Part shown: piece after piece, positions 1 to 7,157 of the stretch
Position numbering within the stretch: position 1 is the first letter of the stretch
Layout: each line of letters begins with the position of its first letter
NCBI GenBank assembly: GCA_937926515.1
Contig: CALAZZ010000281.1
Location: forward strand, 1-7,252
DNA from: an uncultured Bacteroidales bacterium
GTDB taxonomy: Bacteria > Bacteroidota > Bacteroidia > Bacteroidales > F082
Length of the DNA stretch: 7,252 bases
Direction: 5' to 3'
Translations under genes and position numbers: made by a program
The notes under the pieces: generated by a model
What the model was told of the DNA's origin: nothing
Seen by the model: only the letters and a program-made list of their open reading frames with translations
Database searches by the model: none

Positions 1-225
1 GGGATAGTTGTATCCACTGGCAGGGTCCTCGGGGGCATCACCAAAGTCAAGTTCGCTTAACTTATGTTGAATAATTGTTTTCTCCTGTAAAGAACTTTTT
101 TCACTAACAATTATAGGTTTGGTCCATTGCATTCCATTTTGATTTTGTATTGCCTCACCTCTAATTAAGAATGATAAAACAAGTCCAGGTATTAACAAAG
201 AAATTAAATATATTTTAGGTTTCAT
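1..225 (-). CDS. Exported protein, N-terminal part, probable GEVED-domain surface protein (runs off the left edge)
   Basis: An open frame of 75 codons begins with ATG at 225-223 and is still open at base 1, so only the N-terminus is present. It starts MKPKIYLISLLIPGLVLSFL, a basic n-region followed by a hydrophobic core, with a plausible signal peptidase I site after Gly-Glu-Ala at residues 23-25. After a polar stretch the frame reaches LDFGDAPEDPASGYNYP at about residues 59-75. From family knowledge, (D/Y)(F/Y/W)GDAP followed by a short acidic or Gly-rich stretch and Tyr-Pro is the usual lead-in to a GEVED domain, found in large secreted Bacteroidota proteins that often end in a T9SS tail. 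The GEVED domain itself would lie outside the window. The gene follows the big surface-protein gene on the same strand after a 203-bp gap, and no clear promoter was found in that gap, so co-transcription is possible. No Shine-Dalgarno sequence is evident, which is normal for this phylum. The start and signal peptide are clear; the family call is an inference from one motif. Confidence 0.8.
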   Translation of the reverse strand, partial: MKPKIYLISLLIPGLVLSFLIRGEAIQNQNGMQWTKPIIVSEKSSLQEKTIIQHKLSELDFGDAPEDPASGYNYP

Positions 226-428
226 CACTTGTCTGTCGTGAAATACTCATAAATTCACATTTACCTTCTTAAGTGCTGATTTTAAGGTGAAAGTAAGCGA
301 ATTTGTTTATTCATCAATTGATTGTTCTACTTATTTTTATTATTAAGGGATTGATATATAATAAGAAAATCACAGCTCATACAGCCCTTATATATAATGT
401 GATGGTTTTAATATCACTTCACAATACT
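226..428. other. Intergenic spacer between the two same-strand genes
   Basis: This 203-bp AT-rich stretch separates the stop of the large surface-protein gene from the start of the exported-protein gene. It contains weak hairpins near the large gene's stop, annotated separately. On the minus strand no TAnnTTTG box with a properly spaced TTG was found, so a separate promoter for the downstream gene is not visible. A hydrophobic plus-strand open frame beginning at 303 runs into the 3' end of the large gene and is not accepted as a gene. Confidence 0.6.
361..403 (-). terminator. Possible weak terminator hairpin after the large gene
   Basis: On the minus strand, about 26 bases after the stop codon, ATCACA (403-398) can pair with TGTGAT (374-369). 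The enclosed loop is 23 bases and holds a smaller GCT/AGC pairing. The 3' arm is followed by the T-rich tract TTTCTTAT (368-361). The stem is only 6 bp with a long loop, so intrinsic termination would be inefficient. The same 5' arm can instead pair with GTGAT at 417-413, a competing hairpin with no T-run. This is a low-confidence call based only on complementarity. Confidence 0.25.
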
Positions 429-3400
429 TTAAGGATTTATTTTTATAAATTTCCCTCTTTGCAAATAACCTGTATGTTGGTTTGTCAGTATAATGAAATA
501 AAATCCTTGCGCCAAATCCTTAATATTTAACTCAATGCCTCCTGTAACAAATTCAACATTGTATTGTGTGACAATTTTTCCACTAGCATTCAGAATTTCA
601 ATATAGCTTTGATCTTCATTATTATTGATGAGTTGGACAAAAATATTGTTTGATGCTGGGTTAGGATGTAGGCTAAGAAATCCGGAGTCATCTTCAAGAT
701 TTTTAACCTGATCATTTATCTCAATACTTTCTGTTTCAGGTCTATCAACTTTATAATCCCTGTAACTATCAATGCTATTTAATAAAAAGACAGAGAAGTT
801 TGAATGAATTGAATTCATCTGGTCAATTCTATCAAGTTCAGGCACATGGTTAATAAGGTTATCCCATCCTGAGCTCAAGGCGTGAAGTTGAACTTCTGAA
901 AGATACTTAAATGCATGGTCATCCTCGTTAACAGGGACAAATGCGTTAATAATTGATCGTGCATTTTCATAATCTCCTAAACGAAGACTTTGTCCATAAT
1001 TCAATAAAAGTTTTTCATTAGCTGTTAAATCCGCTAAGAACATCAGTGAAGCTAATAATTCATTATCAGCAAGTTTATAGGAACTCATAATTAATTCAAT
1101 ATCTCTCAATTGTGTATCAGAATCTTTAATTAGTTCCATGTAATTTGACAGCAGATCAAATTGTCCGGCGTCATTTAAAGTGAGCGGTTCAATAATTTTA
1201 TGCAAATGGTCGCAGGTATAATCAATGTTCAGATTTCCTTGAGAAGGCATATTAAAAATTTGGTTCCCACATGAAGCTGTTGAGTGATAAGGATTATTAC
1301 TCACGATCTGAACCTGTGGCCATGAAATATTAAACATGCCGAAATTATCTGCAACCGTAATATTGGTATTGCTACTGATGTCAATAGCCGTATTTTGGTT
1401 ACTCCATAATGTATTCATGCCGGGGCTGTTCAGTGTACCAATATTACCAGATAAGCCCTGCACATTTATACCAGCTTGTAAATAGTTGTACAAATAATTA
1501 TTGCGTATGAATGGCAATGGTTGCAAGCCTATTCCTGTAAAATGCATGCCAATATAGGTATCACTGAAACAATTATTAAGAACCTGAGTGTTAGCAGTTA
1601 GTCGGTTACCAAACAACCCAATGGATGAGCTCAAGCTATACATGTTTACGGTATTACAAGTGATATAGGAGGTGCTTAATTTATCTTCAAGTAAATAAAT
1701 ACCGACGGATCGGCTATTTAGGATTGAGTTATTGCTTATCTGAAGGTTTGATACAACATTGGCAAGTATCCCGTATATGTATCCGTAAATGCTGTTGTTA
1801 ACAATACTTACTCGTGATGACCTTCCTACATATATTGCTGCATAGCTCCAGAATTGATTGAAATTATTAGTTACTTGATTATTATTAATCTCAATTAATG
1901 CAGCATTATTACTCAGAACGTAAATAGAAGGGAACCCCCATGTTTCGACATTGATTTCTACACTGTTGTTTTGGATGTTTGAGTAAAATCTTTGAGATTG
2001 AAGCATGATGGCACTGTAAAAGTCAGTGAATGAATTTTTCGTGAACGACCCACCTCCTGATACTTGCAAAATTCCATAGGTTCGGGGAAATTCATAGTTT
2101 TCCCTTCCATTGACAAACTCGTTTTGAGAAACTTGTTTGAGAAAACGTGTGGAGTTTGCATAAATTCCATAAGCGCTGAGGTTATTTACAAATGAATAGC
2201 GGCAAGAGATATTATAGTCAGGGAAAAAGTCTTCAATCACAAACCGGTTACCACTAATAGGGTGGTTAAATTGATTATTAGCTTCAACGCGTATACCATA
2301 GTTACAATTCGAAAACAAATTATTTGAGATCAATGCATCTGATCCATTTAGGAAATACAGTGCTACTTCAGCATTTTTGAATGTGCTTTCATTAATTACA
2401 TTAATCGTGGTATCGGCAATAACCGGTGTTAGGAAACTTATACCTTTCCAGGTTTTATGCATATTGCATGGACGAAAAACTGAATTGTTTGCTCTTAAAG
2501 AAGCACCATTAGTGAAGACTATGCCGGCACATTCACCAAAAACAACATCCACATTAGTGACATCAAGCTGGGCATTATTTGTGACAGTTACAGTTACATT
2601 ATCATGCACATAAATTTTGCCACTCCAAACCGTACTATTTGAAAGTGTTGTGTCAGCTGATATTTGTTGGTATTCCACACTAGTTTGAGCGAAGCAGCAT
2701 ACTTCATTATCATAACCAATCCCGAGTTCAATTATTTCAAGGCATTCCCCAGTAGAAGAGTTGATTTCAAAGGCATATTGTCCGGGGCATAAATCTGAAA
2801 TTGTTAAAGGAACTCCAGGAATAATGTTCCAACTGGGTCCCGAAGGAGACAATTGTGAAATCGTAAATGGACCGCCTGATGATAATGTATCCAATTCGAT
2901 GGTTACACTACCATCACAAGTTTCAAGACATGAAGCATTTGTTTGAGTAATAGAGGAGATATTGACTTGGCAACAAACAACATTCACACAGTATTTTCCA
3001 ATCGTATCAGTGCAGCCAAAGGGTGTACCAACCGTCACAAATATCTGATGCGATCCGGTACTATCACTTGAGAAGGTAAAGGTTTCACCTGTTCCAAGAG
3101 GGGTATTATTCTCATCTAACCATTGGATAACAGGATAGGCATCATTAATCGTATTGGGCCAGGCAGTTGCATTCAAAGGAAGTGGTATATACAACTCAAG
3201 GTCTTCATTGCATGCAATGGTTGCGCATCCTGTAGGGAAAAGAGATAAATCAGGTTTTGGAAATATTAAAGCTGCACTTTGCATAGTTGAGCAACCAGAT
3301 AGTTTATCTGTAACGGTCAAGGTATAAAAACCGGTTGTTGAAACGGTAAGCACCGGTGTGGATGAGCCATTGCTCCACAAATAATCATATGTTGCAGTAT

Positions 3401-6400
3401 CAACAGGAGTAGGTATAAGTGTATATGGCTCTCCTTCACAACCAGATTGAAATGGTATGGAAACCTGAGGTTGTTCAAAAAACGTCACGCAAAGTGTATC
3501 ATAGGCCATGCATCCTGTTGTTGTATCGGTTACCTCAACCACAAAATTATACACTATAGGAAGGTTTGAAGGTAGCGAAAGTGATACGTTAGTCATGAAA
3601 GCATTTGTACCATTATTAGGTGTAAAAGTCACACCAGGGGCATTGCTAGACCAATTATAAGAATAGTCTGGTGCATAGCCAGTGGACAAGGTAAATACAT
3701 AATTGCTTGATGCAAGCGCACAAAATGAACTATTACCTGAGATGTTAGCCACAGGCATTTTATGCAGGTAAAGATCAATACTGTTTGATAATACAGTACA
3801 TCCATTGACATTCGTAACTTCGACCATGTATTCTCCATGGGTATAGGCATCATATGTCGGACTTGTTGCACCTGATATGGCCACTTCATTTCTATACCAT
3901 TGATATGCAGCCATACTGGTGCATGCACTTAAAGTCACAAAATCACCCGGGCAGAAAATGGTATCGGTCACAGTAATCGTACACTCTGGCAATGGGTTTA
4001 CAATTATGGTGTCCATTTTTGTGGCTATGCATCCCATTTCATCTGCTATTGTTAAGATCACATTATAGGGCGGGGGACTTGCAAGAGAGTAGGCATGTTG
4101 AGTCACTGGGGTATATGAGGTTGATCCATCTCCAAAATTCCATTCATAACTGAAGTTTGGGTTATTTGGAATGGCACTTAAGTTAGCAGGTTCTAGTGCA
4201 CAAACCGGACTTGTAAGTGTGAAGTCGGCCTCAGGTAATAAAATATTAACTGTTTCTGAATAAACCGACTCGCAACCTGATGCGGATGTAATTGTTAATT
4301 CTATTAAATATGAACCTGAAGCAGTAACTGTGAGTATGGGGTTTGGTACATTCGCGTTTGGAGTAAATGTACCACTGCCAGGGCCACTTACAGTCCATTG
4401 ATAGTTTGTAATCACGCTTCCTGTGCCTACAATTGATTGATCGATCAAAGTTATTTGATCACATAGTGGATAAGGCCAAAACCAGGCGATGACATCGCAT
4501 GAGCCGCCGCCACCTCCGCCATTACAATCTTTGATAATAACATTGACCATATTTGACTTTATAGTGCATCCATTCTCTGTAACTTCAACATAATATTGGT
4601 ATGTACCGGTGCTTGTGAATGATGAAACATTTATTGAAAGACTGGATCCTGAGCCAATGGAACTTGGGTTACCTACCTGAAACCACTGATAGGTATATGG
4701 ACCTGAAGGTGTTGAAAGCACAAGTGTTTGCGTATCACCAAGACAGAACATGGGTAAGACGTTGTAACTTACCTGGGCCGGTGGTGGAGCATTGATTATT
4801 ACCGGTATGTTGTGGCTTCCTGCACAGCTGGAAACGGAAAGGTTGGCGGTTGTTGCCGGGCCATGCCATAATATTGTTACCGCATTTGTTCCTTGGCCAT
4901 TTTGAATTGTTCCACGATTTGAGGGAGTAACAGACCAATTAAACCCACCGGGTGGCACCGGTCCACTCACTGTGTAAGTCTCTGTATCATCAGCACAAAC
5001 AATCCCTGTACCACTTATTGAAGGTACCGGGTAAGGATTTACAGTTAAGGTCTGTACAAGTGAATTACACGTATCACCTGGGTTTATAACCATACTTTGA
5101 TATACATCTAATTGCCATGGACCACTGCCTGAAAATTGAATTATCACTGAATCATTGTCAGCACCCATTTCAGAAATTATTGATCCATTATTAGTATTCC
5201 AATTGAACGAACTACCACTAATATTAGAGGAAATGCTATAGGCGAGATTCTTATTTGGGCATGCTAATGTTGGTCCATTAATATTACCAAGTACAGGCTT
5301 TGCAACTACCTCTACCACTTTCACAGCGGTTGAATTACAAAAGCTATTCGTATTTACAGCCGAAGCTGTAATGGTGTATAGTCCTGGTGTATTCCAGGTT
5401 ATACTCTTTGAATTAGCATTGCCAGGGGGTACCGTTGCACCTCCTGGGGTAACAGACCAACTTGCATTCCCAGGTGTATAATAAGTTTCGGTTTCGCCTT
5501 CACAAACTTTTTCTATTCCTGAAAGTGTAAAACTCGGCTTAACATCGACAGTGAAAGTGGAGCTACCACTGCATCCAGCTAGTGGATTGTTGTAATCACA
5601 GCTTACAGTATAAGTGCCTGAATGGAAAAAGGTGATATTTACGTTTGCGGTATTTCGGTCTTGCTGGTTAAAGGTGTATCCACCACCGGTAACTGTCCAT
5701 GTGTAATACGTTCCTGGCAACACAGGAAGGGAAAAGGTGCCATTTCCCCCAATGCATAGTGTAGAGGGACCATTAATAGGAAGATTCGGATAAAGCACGG
5801 GTACATTAAGTGTGGTCACTCCCGGGCAAGGAGCAGAACTGCAGGAAGGCAACTCCAAGGATACTGTAGTTGGGCCACTATATGTTGTATTCCACACCAC
5901 TTGAATAGAGTTTGTATTAGCTCCTGAAATGATGGTTCCACCGGTTACTGACCAGTTATATGTTGAGCATACCGCTGATGTTGAAAAACTGCTGGTATCC
6001 CCTGCGCAAACCGTTCCATAGCAACAGTCAGTATCTATCGAAGGTCCCTCACCAGGAAGCACCACAATAGTTTTAGAGATGGTATCAGTGCATCCACAAG
6101 GCATATTAACCTCGCCAGGTTGTCCCATACCTGTATCAATTGCTTTAAGCGTTACATTATATGTCCCTGGCAATGAATAGGAATGGTTTGCATGGAAGGA
6201 AGTAGAAAAATTCCCGTTGCCAAAATCCCAAAGAAAATCGCTTCCGCCAATAGATAGATTTGTAAAATTTACCAAAGTGTTTACACAAACGGTATCGGCA
6301 TCAGCCATAAAATTAGCACTTGGGCCATCTATCAAACATAATGTTTGTGTAATAGTATCATTGCAGCCTTGTCCGGAGATATACACTTGAATCACGCCGC

Positions 6401-6782
6401 TGGACCCACTTCCCCAATTAATGGTCATGGGGTTTCCACTAGTACCTTGCGGAACACCACCACTTACGGACCATGTATAGGTGTAGGCGGGGTTATTCGG
6501 ATAAACCGTATATACATGATCACTAAGTTTACATGCAGCCATTTGTCTACCATGATTTGGATCAGGAGGGACTACATCATCATGAGGACATGCACCTTCA
6601 GGTGGGCAAATATCAACAGCATCTTTAAGAGAGAACTCTGGACAACAATCTTCTGCAATGAGATTTGGTGTGATTGCCAAAAATGAGATCATCATCATAG
6701 AGATCGAAAATATTTTTAGAGAATTAATTGGTATTAGTTTGCTAATGTGTTGTTTTTCTGTGTGTTTGTCAAGTGTTTTCAT
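429..6782 (-). CDS. Giant modular cell-surface protein: PKD/Ig-like array, SprB repeat, beta-helix, T9SS type A sorting domain
   Basis: This gene encodes 2117 residues, predicted to cross the inner membrane by Sec and the outer membrane by T9SS. ATG at 6782 is chosen because MKTLDKH leads into a signal peptide (hydrophobic core about 24-37, cleavage near Ala43) and lies behind an A-rich leader; an in-frame ATG at 6857 would add 25 residues before it. A Cys-rich segment covers 44-90. Ig/PKD-like modules fill about 78-1270, including two classic PKD domains with WDFGNG (about 185) and WNFGDG (about 881) and many modules built on (N/T/S)WSVTGG or YQW cores. Gly6 at 755-760 splits the array. A SprB-type repeat (NASCLETCDGSVTI) spans about 1273-1359. 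A right-handed beta-helix with ISNN/IVNN-type rungs spans about 1375-1855. An alpha-helical region spans about 1860-2010. The tail (about 2031-2117: LSLHPNPASN, GKIV, DLAQGFYFI, GKFIKI) is a type A sorting domain. An adhesive or glycan-binding surface role is inferred. No catalytic motif was recognised. The frame is intact. Confidence 0.95.
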   Translation of the reverse strand: MKTLDKHTEKQHISKLIPINSLKIFSISMMMISFLAITPNLIAEDCCPEFSLKDAVDICPPEGACPHDDVVPPDPNHGRQMAACKLSDHVYTVYPNNPAYTYTWSVSGGVPQGTSGNPMTINWGSGSSGVIQVYISGQGCNDTITQTLCLIDGPSANFMADADTVCVNTLVNFTNLSIGGSDFLWDFGNGNFSTSFHANHSYSLPGTYNVTLKAIDTGMGQPGEVNMPCGCTDTISKTIVVLPGEGPSIDTDCCYGTVCAGDTSSFSTSAVCSTYNWSVTGGTIISGANTNSIQVVWNTTYSGPTTVSLELPSCSSAPCPGVTTLNVPVLYPNLPINGPSTLCIGGNGTFSLPVLPGTYYTWTVTGGGYTFNQQDRNTANVNITFFHSGTYTVSCDYNNPLAGCSGSSTFTVDVKPSFTLSGIEKVCEGETETYYTPGNASWSVTPGGATVPPGNANSKSITWNTPGLYTITASAVNTNSFCNSTAVKVVEVVAKPVLGNINGPTLACPNKNLAYSISSNISGSSFNWNTNNGSIISEMGADNDSVIIQFSGSGPWQLDVYQSMVINPGDTCNSLVQTLTVNPYPVPSISGTGIVCADDTETYTVSGPVPPGGFNWSVTPSNRGTIQNGQGTNAVTILWHGPATTANLSVSSCAGSHNIPVIINAPPPAQVSYNVLPMFCLGDTQTLVLSTPSGPYTYQWFQVGNPSSIGSGSSLSINVSSFTSTGTYQYYVEVTENGCTIKSNMVNVIIKDCNGGGGGGSCDVIAWFWPYPLCDQITLIDQSIVGTGSVITNYQWTVSGPGSGTFTPNANVPNPILTVTASGSYLIELTITSASGCESVYSETVNILLPEADFTLTSPVCALEPANLSAIPNNPNFSYEWNFGDGSTSYTPVTQHAYSLASPPPYNVILTIADEMGCIATKMDTIIVNPLPECTITVTDTIFCPGDFVTLSACTSMAAYQWYRNEVAISGATSPTYDAYTHGEYMVEVTNVNGCTVLSNSIDLYLHKMPVANISGNSSFCALASSNYVFTLSTGYAPDYSYNWSSNAPGVTFTPNNGTNAFMTNVSLSLPSNLPIVYNFVVEVTDTTTGCMAYDTLCVTFFEQPQVSIPFQSGCEGEPYTLIPTPVDTATYDYLWSNGSSTPVLTVSTTGFYTLTVTDKLSGCSTMQSAALIFPKPDLSLFPTGCATIACNEDLELYIPLPLNATAWPNTINDAYPVIQWLDENNTPLGTGETFTFSSDSTGSHQIFVTVGTPFGCTDTIGKYCVNVVCCQVNISSITQTNASCLETCDGSVTIELDTLSSGGPFTISQLSPSGPSWNIIPGVPLTISDLCPGQYAFEINSSTGECLEIIELGIGYDNEVCCFAQTSVEYQQISADTTLSNSTVWSGKIYVHDNVTVTVTNNAQLDVTNVDVVFGECAGIVFTNGASLRANNSVFRPCNMHKTWKGISFLTPVIADTTINVINESTFKNAEVALYFLNGSDALISNNLFSNCNYGIRVEANNQFNHPISGNRFVIEDFFPDYNISCRYSFVNNLSAYGIYANSTRFLKQVSQNEFVNGRENYEFPRTYGILQVSGGGSFTKNSFTDFYSAIMLQSQRFYSNIQNNSVEINVETWGFPSIYVLSNNAALIEINNNQVTNNFNQFWSYAAIYVGRSSRVSIVNNSIYGYIYGILANVVSNLQISNNSILNSRSVGIYLLEDKLSTSYITCNTVNMYSLSSSIGLFGNRLTANTQVLNNCFSDTYIGMHFTGIGLQPLPFIRNNYLYNYLQAGINVQGLSGNIGTLNSPGMNTLWSNQNTAIDISSNTNITVADNFGMFNISWPQVQIVSNNPYHSTASCGNQIFNMPSQGNLNIDYTCDHLHKIIEPLTLNDAGQFDLLSNYMELIKDSDTQLRDIELIMSSYKLADNELLASLMFLADLTANEKLLLNYGQSLRLGDYENARSIINAFVPVNEDDHAFKYLSEVQLHALSSGWDNLINHVPELDRIDQMNSIHSNFSVFLLNSIDSYRDYKVDRPETESIEINDQVKNLEDDSGFLSLHPNPASNNIFVQLINNNEDQSYIEILNASGKIVTQYNVEFVTGGIELNIKDLAQGFYFIILTNQHTGYLQRGKFIKINP
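432..692 (-). other. T9SS type A C-terminal sorting domain
   Basis: The last 87 or so residues carry FLSLHPNPASNNIFVQL, YIEILNASGKIVTQY, LNIKDLAQGFYFIILT and the terminal GKFIKINP. These are the usual elements of the Por secretion tail: the YPNPA-like motif, the D-x-x-G-K-x-V strand turn, the L-x-x-G-x-Y strand and the K-(F/L)-x-(K/V)-x end. In known systems this domain is recognised by the T9SS outer-membrane machinery and removed when the protein is attached to the surface or released. Confidence 0.92.
753..1205 (-). other. Alpha-helical module between the beta-helix and the sorting domain
   Basis: Residues about 1860-2010 break from the all-beta character of the rest of the protein. They read as a series of amphipathic helices rich in Leu, Glu, Asp and Lys, for example FDLLSNYMELIKDSDTQLRD, LLASLMFLADLTANEKLLLN and YENARSIINAF. 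The sixteen-residue segment LLNYGQSLRLGDYENA resembles a TPR-like helix, turn and helix with a Gly-Asp-Tyr turn. No named family was recognised with certainty. Confidence 0.6.
1218..2660 (-). other. Right-handed parallel beta-helix domain
   Basis: Residues about 1375-1855 have the short, regular rungs of a right-handed beta-helix. The entry segment is TVWSGKIYVHDNVTVTVTNN followed by LDVTNVDVVF. Repeated rungs with Asn turns follow, such as ALISNNLFSNCNYGIRV, VSIVNNSIYGYIYGIL, LQISNNSILNSRSVGIYL and PFIRNNYLYNYLQAGINV. Domains of this type occur in polysaccharide lyases, hydrolases and adhesins. I could not identify a catalytic Asp/Lys/Arg set, so binding or adhesion is as likely as catalysis. 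Confidence 0.8.
2706..2966 (-). other. SprB-type repeat domain
   Basis: Residues about 1273-1359 read ITQTNASCLETCDGSVTI, then a Gly-Gly-Pro-Phe strand, then LTISDLCPGQYAFEI and a closing Gly-Glu-Cys. This matches the SprB repeat pattern of Asn-Ala-Ser-Cys, Cys-Asp-Gly-Ser, a Gly-Gly-x-Pro-(Y/F) strand, L-C-x-G-x-Y and a terminal G-x-C. The family is named after SprB, the mobile gliding adhesin of Flavobacterium. Only one copy is visible here, so it does not by itself imply gliding. Confidence 0.7.
3999..4235 (-). other. Second classic PKD domain
   Basis: Residues about 850-928 of the large protein contain YEWNFGDGSTSYTPVTQHAY and then YNVILTIAD, the signature WNFGDG and C-terminal strand of a PKD fold. 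It lies after the Gly6 hinge and before Ig-like modules with YQWYRNEVAISGA and YDYLWSNGSSTPVLTV cores. Confidence 0.8.
4788..6326 (-). repeat. Array of PKD and PKD-like modules (protein-level repeat), N-terminal half
   Basis: This stretch encodes one classic PKD domain (WDFGNG, then HSYSLPGTYNVTLKAID) followed by five successive PKD-like modules of about 80 residues. Each module opens with a small hydrophobic strand and a cysteine, as in INGPSTLCIG, LSGIEKVCEGETETYY, INGPTLACPN and ISGTGIVCADDTETY. Most then show a WSV or WTV strand followed by Pro/Gly and a small polar turn. The modules share a pattern but have diverged strongly, and no long identical DNA repeats are visible, so the array is old rather than recently amplified. 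Such arrays usually act as rigid or extensible stalks on the cell surface. Confidence 0.8.
6654..6782 (-). other. Signal peptide of the large surface protein
   Basis: The first 43 residues have a long n-region of about 23 residues with several Lys and His, a hydrophobic core IFSISMMMISFLAI, and a Leu-Ile-Ala site before Glu-Asp-Cys-Cys. A long n-region is tolerated in Sec signals of Bacteroidota T9SS cargo. T9SS cargo must first reach the periplasm by Sec, which agrees with the C-terminal sorting domain. Confidence 0.8.
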
Positions 6783-7097
6783 TATTTTTTTGAATTTCTG
6801 ATTATGTATGAAGGACCCTTCATTGATCCGGCCAAAATAATAATTACAATCCAGCAAGTAGATTAATCGTCAAAGGATAATGCTGTCCCAGATAGGCAAT
6901 ATAACTTCTTTTCTGAGGGAAAACAATTTGATAATTTGTCATTTATTATAGTATGTTTAAAGCGTGTACGTGCAAGAAGTCTACGTATAAGTGCCATGAA
7001 TACTTTGATATACTATATACGTTAGTTTATTGTAAGTAATGTTTGGTCAATTCAGGTTTAGTTAATTCCATGATTTCAATAAAGCATTCTTTTATCG

Positions 7098-7120
7098 TTA
7101 TTTAGAATATTTCTAAATAA
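7098..7120. repeat. Perfect 10-bp inverted repeat with a 3-base centre
   Basis: TTATTTAGAA at 7098-7107 is the exact reverse complement of TTCTAAATAA at 7111-7120, separated by TAT. The dyad begins five bases downstream of the candidate -7 box and covers the expected transcription start. It could be an operator for a dimeric regulator, or a stem-loop at the 5' end of the transcript. It has no T-run on either side, so it does not look like an intrinsic terminator. Confidence 0.5.
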
Positions 7121-7125
7121 TCTGG

Positions 7126-7157
7126 CAAAAATAAGGCAGATAAATCCAAAAAAGCAA
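7126..7157 (-). promoter_or_regulatory. Bacteroidota-type promoter candidate for the large gene
   Basis: On the minus strand, TATTTTTG at 7133-7126 matches the -7 element TAnnTTTG at every defined base. A TTG at 7157-7155 lies 21 bases upstream, inside the range reported for the -33 element in Flavobacteria and relatives. Transcription would start near 7120, about 340 bases before the start codon. It is the only full match to the consensus that I found on this strand upstream of the gene. In AT-rich DNA such matches can arise by chance. Confidence 0.4.

Noticed and set aside
303..530. Plus-strand open frame of 75 codons with a hydrophobic start
   Set aside because: It overlaps the 3' end of the well-supported large gene on the opposite strand by about 100 bp. 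Its Ile/Lys/Leu content is what AT-rich DNA gives by chance, and no domain is recognisable.
3629..3928. Minus-strand open frame of 99 codons inside the large gene
   Set aside because: It is a shifted frame within a continuous, domain-rich coding sequence. It has no recognisable fold and no promoter or leader of its own.
6345..6686. Plus-strand open frame of 113 codons opposite the start of the large gene
   Set aside because: It is antisense to the Cys-rich and first PKD-like modules and its composition reflects the codons of the real gene. No domain or signal is seen. The shorter open frames at 1958-2170, 2377-2613, 2761-2946 and 4735-4938 were rejected for the same kind of reason.
6833..6840. 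A near-match to the -7 box (TTATTTTG on the minus strand) close to the start codon
   Set aside because: It has a mismatch at the conserved A, and the nearest TTG elements are 14 and 6 bases upstream, outside the usual spacing. It remains a possible weak promoter.
6783..6857. N-terminal extension of the large protein from an ATG at 6857
   Set aside because: It adds 25 residues in front of an already long signal-peptide n-region. The ATG at 6782 has the A-rich leader typical of this phylum and gives a workable Sec signal.
6967..6987. Small inverted repeat TACGT / ACGTA with an 11-base loop
   Set aside because: Five-base arms with a long loop are expected by chance in several hundred bases, and the position relates to no other signal.
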